Assembly (NCBI GenBank): GCA_900540235.1
Contig: UQEY01000041.1
Span: 1-15,993, forward strand
Length of the DNA: 15,993 bases
Direction: 5' to 3'
DNA from: an uncultured Eubacteriales bacterium
GTDB lineage: Bacteria; Bacillota; Clostridia; Oscillospirales; Acutalibacteraceae
The translations under genes and the position numbers were made by a program. How positions within the stretch are numbered: position 1 is the stretch's first letter; each line of letters opens with the position of its first letter. This document shows positions 7,727 to 15,769 of this stretch, piece by piece. Under the pieces are notes generated by a model. The model was not told the DNA's origin and made no database searches. It was given only the letters and a program-made list of their open reading frames with translations.

Positions 7727-7827
7727 CTCTCCTATCGTCAGCATAGCTGACACTTCCCTCATCAGAGGGAAGCAAGGGCTTGGCTCCCTCTGATGAGGGA
7801 GCTGTCGGTTTACCGACTGAGGGAGAG
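7727..7827. repeat. Compound four-hairpin palindromic element
   Basis: This 101-bp element fills most of the dapF-dapL gap. It contains four tandem stem-loops: GTCAGC/GCTGAC (7737-7751), CTTCCCTC/GAGGGAAG (7753-7772), GCTCCCTC/GAGGGAGC (7783-7802) and GTCGGT/ACCGAC (7804-7817). The two halves are also imperfect inverted copies of each other, framed by CTCTCC and GGGAGAG, so the whole could form one long hairpin. Where the halves differ, each small stem still pairs. It resembles non-coding palindromic repeats of gut Clostridia. A truncated relative is at 1-29. It is not an ordinary terminator because no T run follows the last hairpin. Confidence 0.8.
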
Positions 7828-7868
7828 AATTATATATTAATTCACAATAAATGGAGGTTTAAAATATA

Positions 7869-9086
7869 ATGAAGATTAATGAAAACTTTTTAAAGATTGA
7901 GTCAAGTTATCTTTTCTCAACCGTAGCTAAGAAGCAGAGAGAGTATCAGGCTGCTCATCCTGAGGCTGATGTTATCCGCCTTTCAATCGGTGATGTAACA
8001 AAGCCGCTTGCACCTGTTGTTATTGATGCTATGCACAAGGCTGTTGACGAAATGGCTAATGAGGAAACTTTCAGAGGCTATCCGCCTGAGTACGGCTATG
8101 ACTTTATTCTTGAAGCTATCCAAAAGCACGATTATACCGACCGTGGTATCGACATTGCCAAGGATGAAATTTTCCTTTCTGACGGTGCTAAGAGCGACTG
8201 CGGTAATATCGGCGATATTTTCAGCGTAGACAATAAGGTTGCTATCTGCGACCCTGTTTATCCTGTTTATGTTGACACAAATGTTATGGCAGGCAGAAGC
8301 GGTGAAAAGGACGAAAACGGTCTTTGGTCAAACATTATCTATATGCCTTGCACAGCAGAGAATAACTTTACACCTGACATCCCTACTGAAATTCCTGATG
8401 TAATTTATCTTTGCTTCCCTAACAACCCAACCGGTATGGTTGCTACAAAAGAGCAGTTAAAGAAGTGGGTTGATTTTGCTAACGAGCATCATTCACTTAT
8501 CCTTTTTGACTCGGCTTATGAAGCATTTGTTGTTGAGGACGATATTCCAAAGTCAATTTATGAAATCGAAGGTGCAAAGACTTGCGCTATCGAGCTTCGT
8601 TCGTTCTCAAAAACAGCAGGCTTTACGGGTATGCGTTGCGGTTATACAGTAGTGCCTAAGGAACTTGTATTTAACGGTACAAGTCTTAACCCGCTTTGGG
8701 CAAGAAGACAGGCTACTAAGTTTAACGGCGTTTCATACATTACTCAAAGAGCTGCCGAAGCTATCTATACAGAAGAAGGACAGAAGCAGATTAAGGAAAC
8801 ACTTGCTTATTATCAAAAGAATGCAAGAGTTATTTATGACGGTCTTTGCGACGCAGGATTTGAGTGCTACGGCGGTGTAAACTCACCTTATGTATGGCTT
8901 AGAGTGCCTGAGGGTTATACTTCTTGGCAATTCTTTGACGAACTTCTTGAAAAGTGCCAGGTAGTAGGTACACCGGGTTCAGGTTTCGGCCCTGCAGGTG
9001 AAGGATACTTCCGTTTAACATCTTTCGGCAACGACGAAAAGACAGTTGAAGCTATTGAAAGAATTAAAAAGGCATATAAGAAATAA
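7869..9086 (+). CDS. dapL: LL-diaminopimelate aminotransferase
   Basis: PLP-dependent aminotransferase, fold type I, 405 aa. It converts tetrahydrodipicolinate plus glutamate directly to LL-diaminopimelate, bypassing the succinylated or acetylated DapD/C/E route. The family-typical features are RLSIGDVTKPLAP (37-49), YPPEYGYDF (71-79), SDGAKSDCGNI (104-114), PNNPTG (184-189), FDSAYEAF with D214/Y217, and SFSKTAGFTGMR with PLP lysine K248. The DapL-like motifs distinguish it from general aspartate aminotransferases. The ribosome site GGAGG (7853-7857) is 11 bases upstream of the ATG. It follows dapF across the hairpin repeat, so these two genes give consecutive steps to meso-diaminopimelate. 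Confidence 0.95.
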   Translation: MKINENFLKIESSYLFSTVAKKQREYQAAHPEADVIRLSIGDVTKPLAPVVIDAMHKAVDEMANEETFRGYPPEYGYDFILEAIQKHDYTDRGIDIAKDEIFLSDGAKSDCGNIGDIFSVDNKVAICDPVYPVYVDTNVMAGRSGEKDENGLWSNIIYMPCTAENNFTPDIPTEIPDVIYLCFPNNPTGMVATKEQLKKWVDFANEHHSLILFDSAYEAFVVEDDIPKSIYEIEGAKTCAIELRSFSKTAGFTGMRCGYTVVPKELVFNGTSLNPLWARRQATKFNGVSYITQRAAEAIYTEEGQKQIKETLAYYQKNARVIYDGLCDAGFECYGGVNSPYVWLRVPEGYTSWQFFDELLEKCQVVGTPGSGFGPAGEGYFRLTSFGNDEKTVEAIERIKKAYKK

Positions 9087-9114
9087 TGCCTAATTTACAG
9101 CAGAAAAAAAGTTA

Positions 9115-9195
9115 TCGGGTCGTCGGGGACGCCGACCCCTACAAAAAGCCTGAAACAGAGAAAATATCGTAGGGGCTAACACTGTTAGCCCTATA
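9115..9195. repeat. GC-rich composite palindromic repeat
   Basis: In the 185-bp gap between dapL and purC lie two hairpins. One is GGGTCG/CGACCC (9117-9138). The other is GGGCTAAC-ACT-GTTAGCCC (9173-... precisely 9173-9191 with an extra G). They are framed by an inverted pair CCCCTAC (9136-9142) and GTAGGGG (9169-9175). The GC content contrasts with the surroundings. The second hairpin's flank TATCGTAGGGGC (9165-9176) recurs inverted near 15968-15979. No open frame crosses it and there is no T run, so I call it an interspersed repeat rather than a terminator. Confidence 0.7.
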
Positions 9196-9271
9196 AGGTT
9201 CGATTTTAGGTTTATTTCTGCCAAAACAAATATTGCAAATTTTTATTTTAAAATAAAGGAGATATATCATT

Positions 9272-9982
9272 ATGGAAAAGACTGAACAGCTTTATGAAGG
9301 CAAAGCAAAAAAGGTTTGGGCAACAGACGACCCTGAAATCGTTATTGTTGACTACAAGGATGACGCTACTGCATTCAACGGTTTGAAAAAAGGCACAATC
9401 GTAGGCAAGGGCGTTGTTAACAACAAGATGTCAAACTATCTTATGCAGCTTCTTGAAAAGAGCGGCGTGCCTACTCATTTTGTTAAGGAACTTTCAGACA
9501 GAGAAACCGCTGTAAAGAAAGTTAAAATCGTTCCTCTTGAAGTTATTATTCGTAACCGTGCAGCAGGTTCTATCTGCAAAAGACTCGGTCTTGAAGAAGG
9601 TATGGACTTCGTTTGCCCGTCAATCGAATTTTCATACAAAGACGATGACCTCGGCGACCCGCTTATCAACGGTTACCATGCGGTTTCTTGCGGTTTTGCA
9701 ACTCAGGAAGATATTGACACAATCAAAAAGTATGCTTTCAAAGTTAATGATGTTTTAAAAGAATATTTCCTTTCAATCGGCGTTGAGCTTATCGACTTCA
9801 AGCTTGAATTCGGTAAAACAAGCGACGGAACTATCGTTCTTGCCGATGAAATCAGCCCTGACACCTGCCGTTTTTGGGACAGCAAAACTCACGAAAAGCT
9901 TGACAAAGACCGTTTCCGTCGTGACCTCGGCGGTGTAGAAGACGCTTATGCAGAAATGATGAAGAGAGTAGGACTTAACTAA
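9272..9982 (+). CDS. purC: Phosphoribosylaminoimidazole-succinocarboxamide synthase
   Basis: SAICAR synthetase, 236 aa, the usual length for the bacterial single-domain enzyme. It joins aspartate to CAIR with ATP hydrolysis, a late step of inosinate synthesis. Visible family motifs are LYEGKAKKVW (7-16), DYKDDATAFNG (27-37), PLEVIIRNRAAGS (about 88-100), LIDFKLEFG (174-182) and ADEISPDTCRFWD (191-203). The ribosome site AAAGGAGA (9255-9262) is 9 bases before the ATG. Its stop overlaps the purB start by one base (TAATG), so the pair is translationally coupled. I see no purine riboswitch in its leader. Confidence 0.97.
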   Translation: MEKTEQLYEGKAKKVWATDDPEIVIVDYKDDATAFNGLKKGTIVGKGVVNNKMSNYLMQLLEKSGVPTHFVKELSDRETAVKKVKIVPLEVIIRNRAAGSICKRLGLEEGMDFVCPSIEFSYKDDDLGDPLINGYHAVSCGFATQEDIDTIKKYAFKVNDVLKEYFLSIGVELIDFKLEFGKTSDGTIVLADEISPDTCRFWDSKTHEKLDKDRFRRDLGGVEDAYAEMMKRVGLN

Positions 9983-11415
9983 TGCCAAACGATACATATA
10001 ATTCACCTTTTAATGCTCGTTATGCATCAAAGGAAATGCAGTATATCTATTCGCCTGATTTTAAGTTTAAAACTTGGAGAAAACTTTGGATAGCTCTTGC
10101 CGAGGCTGAAAAAGAACTCGGTCTTGATATTACTCAGGACCAGATTGACGAGCTTAAAGCAAATGCCGACAATATCAATTATGATGTTGCCAAGGAATAT
10201 GAAAAGAAATTCAGACATGATGTTATGAGCCATGTTCACGCTTACGGTGAGCAGTGCCCAAAGGCTAAGCCGATTATTCACCTCGGTGCAACAAGTTGCT
10301 ATGTAGGTGATAATACGGATGTTATCACAATGCGTGAAGCACTTCTTCTTATCAAAAAGAAGCTTGTTAACGCTATTGCAAGCGTTGCAAAGTTTGCAGA
10401 TGAATACAAGGATATGCCGTGCCTCGGTTTTACCCATTTTCAGCCTGCTCAGCCTACAACGGTAGGCAAGCGTGCAACCCTTTGGCTTATGGACCTTGTT
10501 ATGGACTACGAGGAGATTTGCCATGTTATCGATACTCTCATGCTCCTCGGTTCTAAGGGCACAACGGGTACTCAGGCTTCTTTCCTTGAACTTTTCGACG
10601 GCGACCACGAGAAGTGTAAAGAACTTGACCGTAAAATTGCGGAAAAGATGAATTTTAAATCTTGCTTCCCTGTAAGCGGTCAAACTTATGCAAGAAAGCT
10701 TGACACTATTGTTTGCAACTGCCTCGGTCTTATTGCGCAGTCTTGCTGCAAATTTTCAAACGATTTAAGACTTCTTCAAAATCTTAAAGAAATTGAAGAA
10801 CCGTTTGAAAAAAATCAAATCGGTTCATCAGCTATGGCTTATAAGCGTAACCCAATGAGAAGCGAAAGAATTGCATCTCTTTCCCGTTATGTTATGATTG
10901 ACGCATTGAACCCTGCTTGGACTGCTTCTGCTCAGTGGTTTGAAAGAACGCTTGACGACTCGGCTAACAAGAGAGTATCCGTTGCCGAAGCTTTCCTTGC
11001 AACCGACGGTATCCTTGATTTGTACATCAATGTAACTTCTGGTCTTGTTGTTTATCCGAAAGTTATTGAATCAAGGCTTATGAGCGAACTTCCGTTTATG
11101 GCGACTGAAAATATTATGATGGACGCTGTAAAGAAGGGCGGCGACAGGCAGGAACTTCACGAAAAAATTCGTCAACATTCTATGGCTGCCGGTGCGGTTG
11201 TTAAGGTTGAGGGCGGTAAAAACGACCTCGTTGACCGTATTGCCGCAGACCCTGCATTTATGACTACTAAGGAAGAAATCTTGGCTATTCTCAAGCCTGC
11301 AAACTTTGTCGGCAGAGCACCTGAGCAAACAAAAGATTTCTTAAACGAAGTTATCAAACCTATTCTTGACAAGGAAAAAGACCTTCTCGGAATTGATGTA
11401 GAAATTAATGTTTAA
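9982..11415 (+). CDS. purB: Adenylosuccinate lyase
   Basis: Adenylosuccinate lyase, fumarase/aspartase superfamily, 477 aa. It removes fumarate from SAICAR, the product of the neighbouring purC enzyme, and from adenylosuccinate to give AMP. The superfamily signature GSSAMAYKRNPMRSE (281-295) includes the catalytic-loop serines, with AY in place of the more common MP. The other active-site regions are GATSCYVGDNTD (102-113) and FTHFQPAQPTTVGKR with H152. The ATG overlaps the purC stop by one base. A secreted protein gene follows after 18 bp, with no terminator between. Confidence 0.96.
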   Translation: MPNDTYNSPFNARYASKEMQYIYSPDFKFKTWRKLWIALAEAEKELGLDITQDQIDELKANADNINYDVAKEYEKKFRHDVMSHVHAYGEQCPKAKPIIHLGATSCYVGDNTDVITMREALLLIKKKLVNAIASVAKFADEYKDMPCLGFTHFQPAQPTTVGKRATLWLMDLVMDYEEICHVIDTLMLLGSKGTTGTQASFLELFDGDHEKCKELDRKIAEKMNFKSCFPVSGQTYARKLDTIVCNCLGLIAQSCCKFSNDLRLLQNLKEIEEPFEKNQIGSSAMAYKRNPMRSERIASLSRYVMIDALNPAWTASAQWFERTLDDSANKRVSVAEAFLATDGILDLYINVTSGLVVYPKVIESRLMSELPFMATENIMMDAVKKGGDRQELHEKIRQHSMAAGAVVKVEGGKNDLVDRIAADPAFMTTKEEILAILKPANFVGRAPEQTKDFLNEVIKPILDKEKDLLGIDVEINV

Positions 11416-11433
11416 TAATAAATGGAGATCAAA

Positions 11434-12918
11434 ATGAAAAAAGTTTTAATTAAATTTGTTTCATTATTTGTCTGCATTTTACTTGTTATTACTTCAATAC
11501 CACTGTCGGCGTTTGCTGACGGTGGTATTGCTGTCCCTGCACCTTTTAATTTGGCAGAACAAAAGGATGAATACGGCGAAAACATACTTACTTGGGACTG
11601 CGATTTATATAACGGTGCAAGTGCAGAACACTATAATATTTACAAAAGCAGTGACGGTCAAAATTATACGCTTTTTGACACCGCTTATTCTAACGAATAT
11701 TATTTATCAAGCGAAAAAGGTAATTTCAATTACTATGTAACGGCAATTTATGAATATTATGATGAATACGACAATTATTTTACTGTTGAGTCAAGTGCGT
11801 CAAATACAGTCAATGTAATTAGTTACAAAAGTTATTGCGTTTGGGCATACGGTTATTATGACAGTAAATCATCAAGCATAAAGATTGATTGGTCAGATTA
11901 TAACTATGCAAACGCTGTTGACGGATATAAAATTTTTATAAAAAAACTTGGCGAAGAATATAAATGCGTTGCCGATGTATCGGCAGATAAAGATTATTCT
12001 TATTCGTATAAAGTCGATTCTTCACCGGAGAAGTATTATATTACTGTTGTGAGTTATTCGGTAATTAACGGTATCGAGTATTATGATTTTGATTCATCAA
12101 ATGAAGATTATGTTGAAATTTATATGCCTGCTCCTACCCTTACAACAAAAACTAAAAGTGAAAAAATAAGCTGGAATAAATATTCAGGTTTTGACAGGTA
12201 TGAAATTTGGCAGTATTCACAAAAAGGTGAAAAGTGTATTGCCTCTGTCAGCGCAAGCAAAAATTCATATACCGTTAAAGGCGTTGACAATTATAAAAAT
12301 GATTATTCATATTATATAAAGGCGTACAAGGGAAAAGAATACATTTCCTCCGATTCATCATTCAGCTCGGACGGTGAAGCGAGATTTCGTGCTGCCAAAA
12401 AACTTAAAAAGAAAAAAACAAAAGTAAATGTTATAAATACAAGAACGAAGAAAAACAGTATTGCGTGGACTTATTCACTAACAAAAAAAGATAAAAAAAC
12501 ACTTCAAAAATTTGCAAAGAAACATTTTAAAAAAGGCTGGAGCAATATGCAAAAAGCACAGTATACCCTTGAATGGATAAATCAAAATGTTCACTACGCA
12601 AAGGGAAATGATTACAACAAAATTGCTTCTTGCTCTTATGTTGACGCAATATTTAACAAAAAGGCAGGTCAGTGCCTGCAATATAACGGTGCATACGCTA
12701 TGATGCTTACATATCTCGGCTTTGAAGCGAGAATTATTCAGGGTTGGCGTGGTACACCTAAAAATAAATGGAGCCACTATTGGTGCGAAATGAAGATAGA
12801 CGGCAAGTGGTATCTTATGGAAACGGGAAATAATGAAGACAGCGGCGGCTGGATGCATTTTTGCCAAACCTACAGAAATGCCGGCGGATATATGCTAAAC
12901 GGCAAGGTAGCTAAATGA
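11434..12918 (+). CDS. Secreted FN3-like and transglutaminase-like domain protein
   Basis: 494 aa, function not known. The ATG at 11434 is preferred because TGGAGA (11423-11428) sits just upstream; an in-frame ATG at 11422 overlaps that site. A signal peptide covers about 1-28, with likely cleavage after SAFA. Three FN3-like beta-sandwich repeats follow (about 34-128, 133-230, 231-315), each with an ItW...Y.IY pattern and rich in tyrosine. A lysine-rich linker (320-341) leads to a C-terminal transglutaminase-like papain-fold domain (about 370-494). That domain has C414 in KAGQCLQYNGA and H448 in WSHYWCEM. The third triad position, usually Asp, is E463 in WYLMETGN. There is no LPXTG or membrane anchor. 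It could be a cell-wall-associated protease or cross-linking enzyme. It probably shares the purCB transcript. Confidence 0.8.
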   Translation: MKKVLIKFVSLFVCILLVITSIPLSAFADGGIAVPAPFNLAEQKDEYGENILTWDCDLYNGASAEHYNIYKSSDGQNYTLFDTAYSNEYYLSSEKGNFNYYVTAIYEYYDEYDNYFTVESSASNTVNVISYKSYCVWAYGYYDSKSSSIKIDWSDYNYANAVDGYKIFIKKLGEEYKCVADVSADKDYSYSYKVDSSPEKYYITVVSYSVINGIEYYDFDSSNEDYVEIYMPAPTLTTKTKSEKISWNKYSGFDRYEIWQYSQKGEKCIASVSASKNSYTVKGVDNYKNDYSYYIKAYKGKEYISSDSSFSSDGEARFRAAKKLKKKKTKVNVINTRTKKNSIAWTYSLTKKDKKTLQKFAKKHFKKGWSNMQKAQYTLEWINQNVHYAKGNDYNKIASCSYVDAIFNKKAGQCLQYNGAYAMMLTYLGFEARIIQGWRGTPKNKWSHYWCEMKIDGKWYLMETGNNEDSGGWMHFCQTYRNAGGYMLNGKVAK

Positions 12919-13022
12919 ATTACAATTTACCGCAATCGCTTTAATTTTTACTAATTTTGAGCGTAATTATAATATTAATTTATACAAACATACAAAAATA
13001 ATAAATAAGACGATGACTGCTA

Positions 13023-13050
13023 TTGACAAATAGTATTAATGTGATATACT
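13023..13050 (+). promoter_or_regulatory. Sigma-A promoter of the small membrane protein/Pip operon
   Basis: A perfect -35 TTGACA (13023-13028) is followed after 16 bases by TATACT (13045-13050), one mismatch from TATAAT. Initiation is expected near 13057, which gives a leader of about 25 bases containing the AAAGGGAAG ribosome site (13067-13075). It is the best promoter match in the window. Confidence 0.75.
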
Positions 13051-13080
13051 AAGTGTAATAATTTAGAAAGGGAAGTTTGT

Positions 13081-13584
13081 ATGGACGAATTTCAGAGAGA
13101 AGAAGAATTCCTTTTTGAAGAAAATGAAGAAAATATAGTAATTAAATATAAGCTTCTGAGAAGTCTGATTATTAAACACTACAACAGAGGCTGTAAGTTT
13201 CTTGAAATTGCAAAAGTGGTTTGCACCGTGTTTTTTATAGTTTTTACGGCTGCCGGTCTTATTGCATGCTCAAAGGGTGCAAGCAAAGCGATTTGGCTTA
13301 TTCTTTGGATAATTATTATTTTTCTGCTTGTTAATATTTTTTTGATAACCGATTATACAAAGTATCTCGTTAAGTCAAAAGTTATTCCTTACCTTGAAGA
13401 CGATAATCAAGTCGAATTCGGCGAATATTCGATTTTCTCCGATGATGACGAAGAGGAAGAAGACGAGGAAGACAAAGAATATGAAAAAGAGCTTGAAGAA
13501 AAGAAGCGAAAAAAAGCAGAAAAGAAAGAATTAAAAAAGCAAAAGAAAAATAACAAGAAAAGAAACGGGGGAAACAAGGAATGA
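13081..13584 (+). CDS. Small two-helix membrane protein with charged tail
   Basis: 167 aa, family not recognised. The N-terminus is acidic and soluble (1-20, FQREEEFLFEENEEN). Two hydrophobic segments at about 44-63 and 69-90 are probably transmembrane helices. The C-terminal tail is sharply divided by charge: residues 121-140 are almost all D/E (DDDEEEEDEEDKEY), and 141-167 are mostly K/R with N and G. A hairpin topology with both ends in the cytoplasm is likely. The ATG has a good ribosome site five bases upstream and a strong promoter. Its stop overlaps the start of the following Pip-like gene (ATGA), so the two are coupled and may work together. Confidence 0.85.
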   Translation: MDEFQREEEFLFEENEENIVIKYKLLRSLIIKHYNRGCKFLEIAKVVCTVFFIVFTAAGLIACSKGASKAIWLILWIIIIFLLVNIFLITDYTKYLVKSKVIPYLEDDNQVEFGEYSIFSDDDEEEEDEEDKEYEKELEEKKRKKAEKKELKKQKKNNKKRNGGNKE

Positions 13585-15719
13585 AAAATATTTTTAAAAT
13601 TTACAAGCGTGATTTAAAGAAAATATTTACTAACTCAATGGCGATTATTCTTGCCGTTGGTATTTCTGTTTTGCCGTCGCTTTATGCTTGGTTTAATATC
13701 TATGCAAACTGGGACCCATACGGTCCTGCAAGTACCGGCAATATGAAAATTGCCGTAGTCATATCCGATGAGGGTTATGAATATAAAGGCGTTGAAATAA
13801 ATGTAGGCGACCAAATTAAAAGCAATTTAAAAGCTAACGATATAATTGATTGGCAGTTTGTTTCAAAAGAAAAGGCTGTAAACGGAATTAAGGCGGGCAA
13901 GTATTATGCCGGCATCGAGATTCCCAAAGGTTTCAGTAAATCGCTTACAAGTATTATGACAAAAGACTTTAAGCAACCGCAAATTACTTATTATGCAAAC
14001 GAAAAGAAAAATGCCATTGCAACAAAAATTACCGATAAGGTAGTTCAAACCATTCAAACGGAAGTTAACGAATCATTCGTTACAACCGTTGTGAATCTTG
14101 TAAACAAAATGCTCGGAACTGTTATTGAAGAAGGCAAAAAGGACGGAACCAATATCTTCCAAAATCTTCAGGACCAAATAAGCTCCGCTCAAGATTCGGT
14201 TAAGTCAATCGACAGTATGATAGGAAGTTTTGAAGGTGTAATTCAGGTTGCCGAGGACTTAAATAAATCGCTTGAAGAACTTAATTTGAATGATGTTCTT
14301 GCCGACGGTCAAACGGCTGTTGAAAGCACTCAGGACGCTGTAAAAGTTGCAGAAACAAGCGTTGACACAATTACTTCCACTGTTGACGAGGTACTTTCTC
14401 AGGGCACAACAAAGCTTGATAATGCTGCTGAAAAGCTTAACAATATTAATGATTCAACTACTAAAAAAAGTGTGGTTGAAATTAATAAAGTTCTTTCAAA
14501 AACTACGCAAACAAGAACTGAACTTCAAAAGATTATTGACGCACTCGACAAAGTTAACCGTAATCTTCCGAAATCGTTAAAATCTGTTGACATTGCAATA
14601 ACAAAACTTAAAAAAGCAGACAGTAAATTAAGTGATATTCAAACGCAATTAAATGCAGTTCTGAATTCAAATGTATCAGAGGATGTCAGCGCTATTGCAG
14701 ATAAGCTTTATGATGTTTCCGACGATATTTATGCAGTAAGCGAAAGCTATACAAACAAAATTAAACCTGCACTTAACAACACGGTTGACAGCCTTTTGGA
14801 TGTGCTTTTTGATGTATCAAATATGCTCACAACAGTCGAAAAGCAAACCCCTCAAATGAATGCGCTTGTTAAATCTCTTAACGCTTCCGTTAAATCGGGC
14901 GATGACCTTTTAACTTCGCTTCATTCGCTTATTTCAAGTTGTTCAACTCAACTCGAAAACCTATCAAAAAAGCTTAACGGTTTAAGTGACAGCGAGCTTG
15001 TTAATACTCTTGTTAACCTCAGCGATAATAATTCGGATGAACTCGGCGAATTTATTGCCTGCCCTGTCAAAGTTGACACCGAAAAGGTTTACGGCCTTGA
15101 CAATTACGGCTCGGCTATGGCTCCGTTCTACAGCACACTTGCTCTTTGGGTCGGCGCAATCATTCTTGTTGCTCTTATTAGCCCCAAGGTTTCAAATAAA
15201 AAAGAACTCGGCAATATTAAACCTCGACACGAATATTTCGGCAGGTCGCTTATCTTCCTCACATTCGGTCTTGTTCAAGGTCTTATCATTTGCCTCGGTG
15301 ACCTTTATTTCTTAAAAATACAGTGCTATCACCCTGTAATGTTTATTTTTGCGGGTTTGTGTGCTTCGTTTGTATTCACATTTTTCATCTATTCGCTTGT
15401 TGCCGCTTGGGGCGATATCGGCAAGGCTGTCGCTGTTATTATGCTCGTAGTTCAGCTTGGCGGCTGCGGCGGTACATTCCCGATAGATGTAACACCTAAG
15501 TTTTTCAGAATGATAAACCCGTATCTTCCATATACATTCGTTATCGACGCATTCAGAGAATGTGTTTGCGGTACATACGGCAATAACTATTGGATATGCC
15601 TTGGCAAACTCTTTGTTTACTTTGCAATCGGTCTTCTTATCGGTACACTCTTTAGATTCTTGTTCCGTAAGCCAATGCGCTTCTTTGAAAAGAAGATTGA
15701 AAAAACAGGTTTGTTCTAA
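13581..15719 (+). CDS. YhgE/Pip family membrane protein (ABC-2 permease-like)
   Basis: 712 aa, YhgE/Pip domain family, named after the lactococcal phage infection protein and related in layout to ABC-2 type permeases and the type VII secretion protein EsaA. One helix lies near the N-terminus (about 21-43, including AVGISVLPSLYAWFNI). A large extracytoplasmic region (about 45-510) follows. Its middle (about 195-480) is low in aromatics and rich in S, D, K, N and L, with a likely coiled-coil character. Five helices lie near 513-533, 555-576, 586-608, 614-632 and 672-692. Family-typical motifs are YGSAMAPFYSTLALWVG (509-525) and GGTFPIDVTPKFF...LPYTFVIDAFRE (630-660). There is no ATPase domain here or nearby. 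The ribosome site GGGGGA (13567-13572) lies in the preceding gene. The substrate is unknown. Confidence 0.92.
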   Translation: MKNIFKIYKRDLKKIFTNSMAIILAVGISVLPSLYAWFNIYANWDPYGPASTGNMKIAVVISDEGYEYKGVEINVGDQIKSNLKANDIIDWQFVSKEKAVNGIKAGKYYAGIEIPKGFSKSLTSIMTKDFKQPQITYYANEKKNAIATKITDKVVQTIQTEVNESFVTTVVNLVNKMLGTVIEEGKKDGTNIFQNLQDQISSAQDSVKSIDSMIGSFEGVIQVAEDLNKSLEELNLNDVLADGQTAVESTQDAVKVAETSVDTITSTVDEVLSQGTTKLDNAAEKLNNINDSTTKKSVVEINKVLSKTTQTRTELQKIIDALDKVNRNLPKSLKSVDIAITKLKKADSKLSDIQTQLNAVLNSNVSEDVSAIADKLYDVSDDIYAVSESYTNKIKPALNNTVDSLLDVLFDVSNMLTTVEKQTPQMNALVKSLNASVKSGDDLLTSLHSLISSCSTQLENLSKKLNGLSDSELVNTLVNLSDNNSDELGEFIACPVKVDTEKVYGLDNYGSAMAPFYSTLALWVGAIILVALISPKVSNKKELGNIKPRHEYFGRSLIFLTFGLVQGLIICLGDLYFLKIQCYHPVMFIFAGLCASFVFTFFIYSLVAAWGDIGKAVAVIMLVVQLGGCGGTFPIDVTPKFFRMINPYLPYTFVIDAFRECVCGTYGNNYWICLGKLFVYFAIGLLIGTLFRFLFRKPMRFFEKKIEKTGLF

Positions 15720-15733
15720 ACTTAATATACAAC

Positions 15734-15764
15734 AAAAACCGATGCCATTCGCATCGGTTTTTTG
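15734..15764 (+). terminator. Intrinsic terminator after the Pip-like gene
   Basis: A stem CCGATGC/GCATCGG (15739-15745 with 15751-15757), loop CATTC, is extended by five A:T pairs and followed by TTTTTTGTTTT. It lies 15 bases after the stop codon and closes the two-gene operon. The A run on the left side would also allow weak function in the reverse direction. Confidence 0.88.
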
Positions 15765-15769
15765 TTTTG

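Noticed and set aside
7737..7817. Possible CRISPR array in the dapF-dapL gap
   Set aside because: The repeated units are inverted rather than direct, and there are no equal-length unique spacers. It is a compound palindrome.
9087..9271. Purine riboswitch or PurR box upstream of purC
   Set aside because: The gap is taken up by a palindromic repeat and AT-rich DNA. I see neither the three-way junction core of a guanine-type riboswitch nor a clear PurR box pair.
10027..10683. 218-residue open frame antisense to purB
   Set aside because: It lies wholly inside the securely identified purB, has no recognisable domain and no ribosome site that I can see; codon bias of the sense gene explains it.
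11422..11433. ATG at 11422 as the start of the FN3/transglutaminase gene
   Set aside because: It overlaps the GGAG ribosome site that serves the ATG at 11434, and using it would put ME-I-K before a signal peptide that begins naturally at MKK.
12919..13000. Terminator after the FN3/transglutaminase gene
   Set aside because: Only a 4-bp CGCT/AGCG pairing around an AT-rich loop is visible, and no T run follows, so it is too weak to call.
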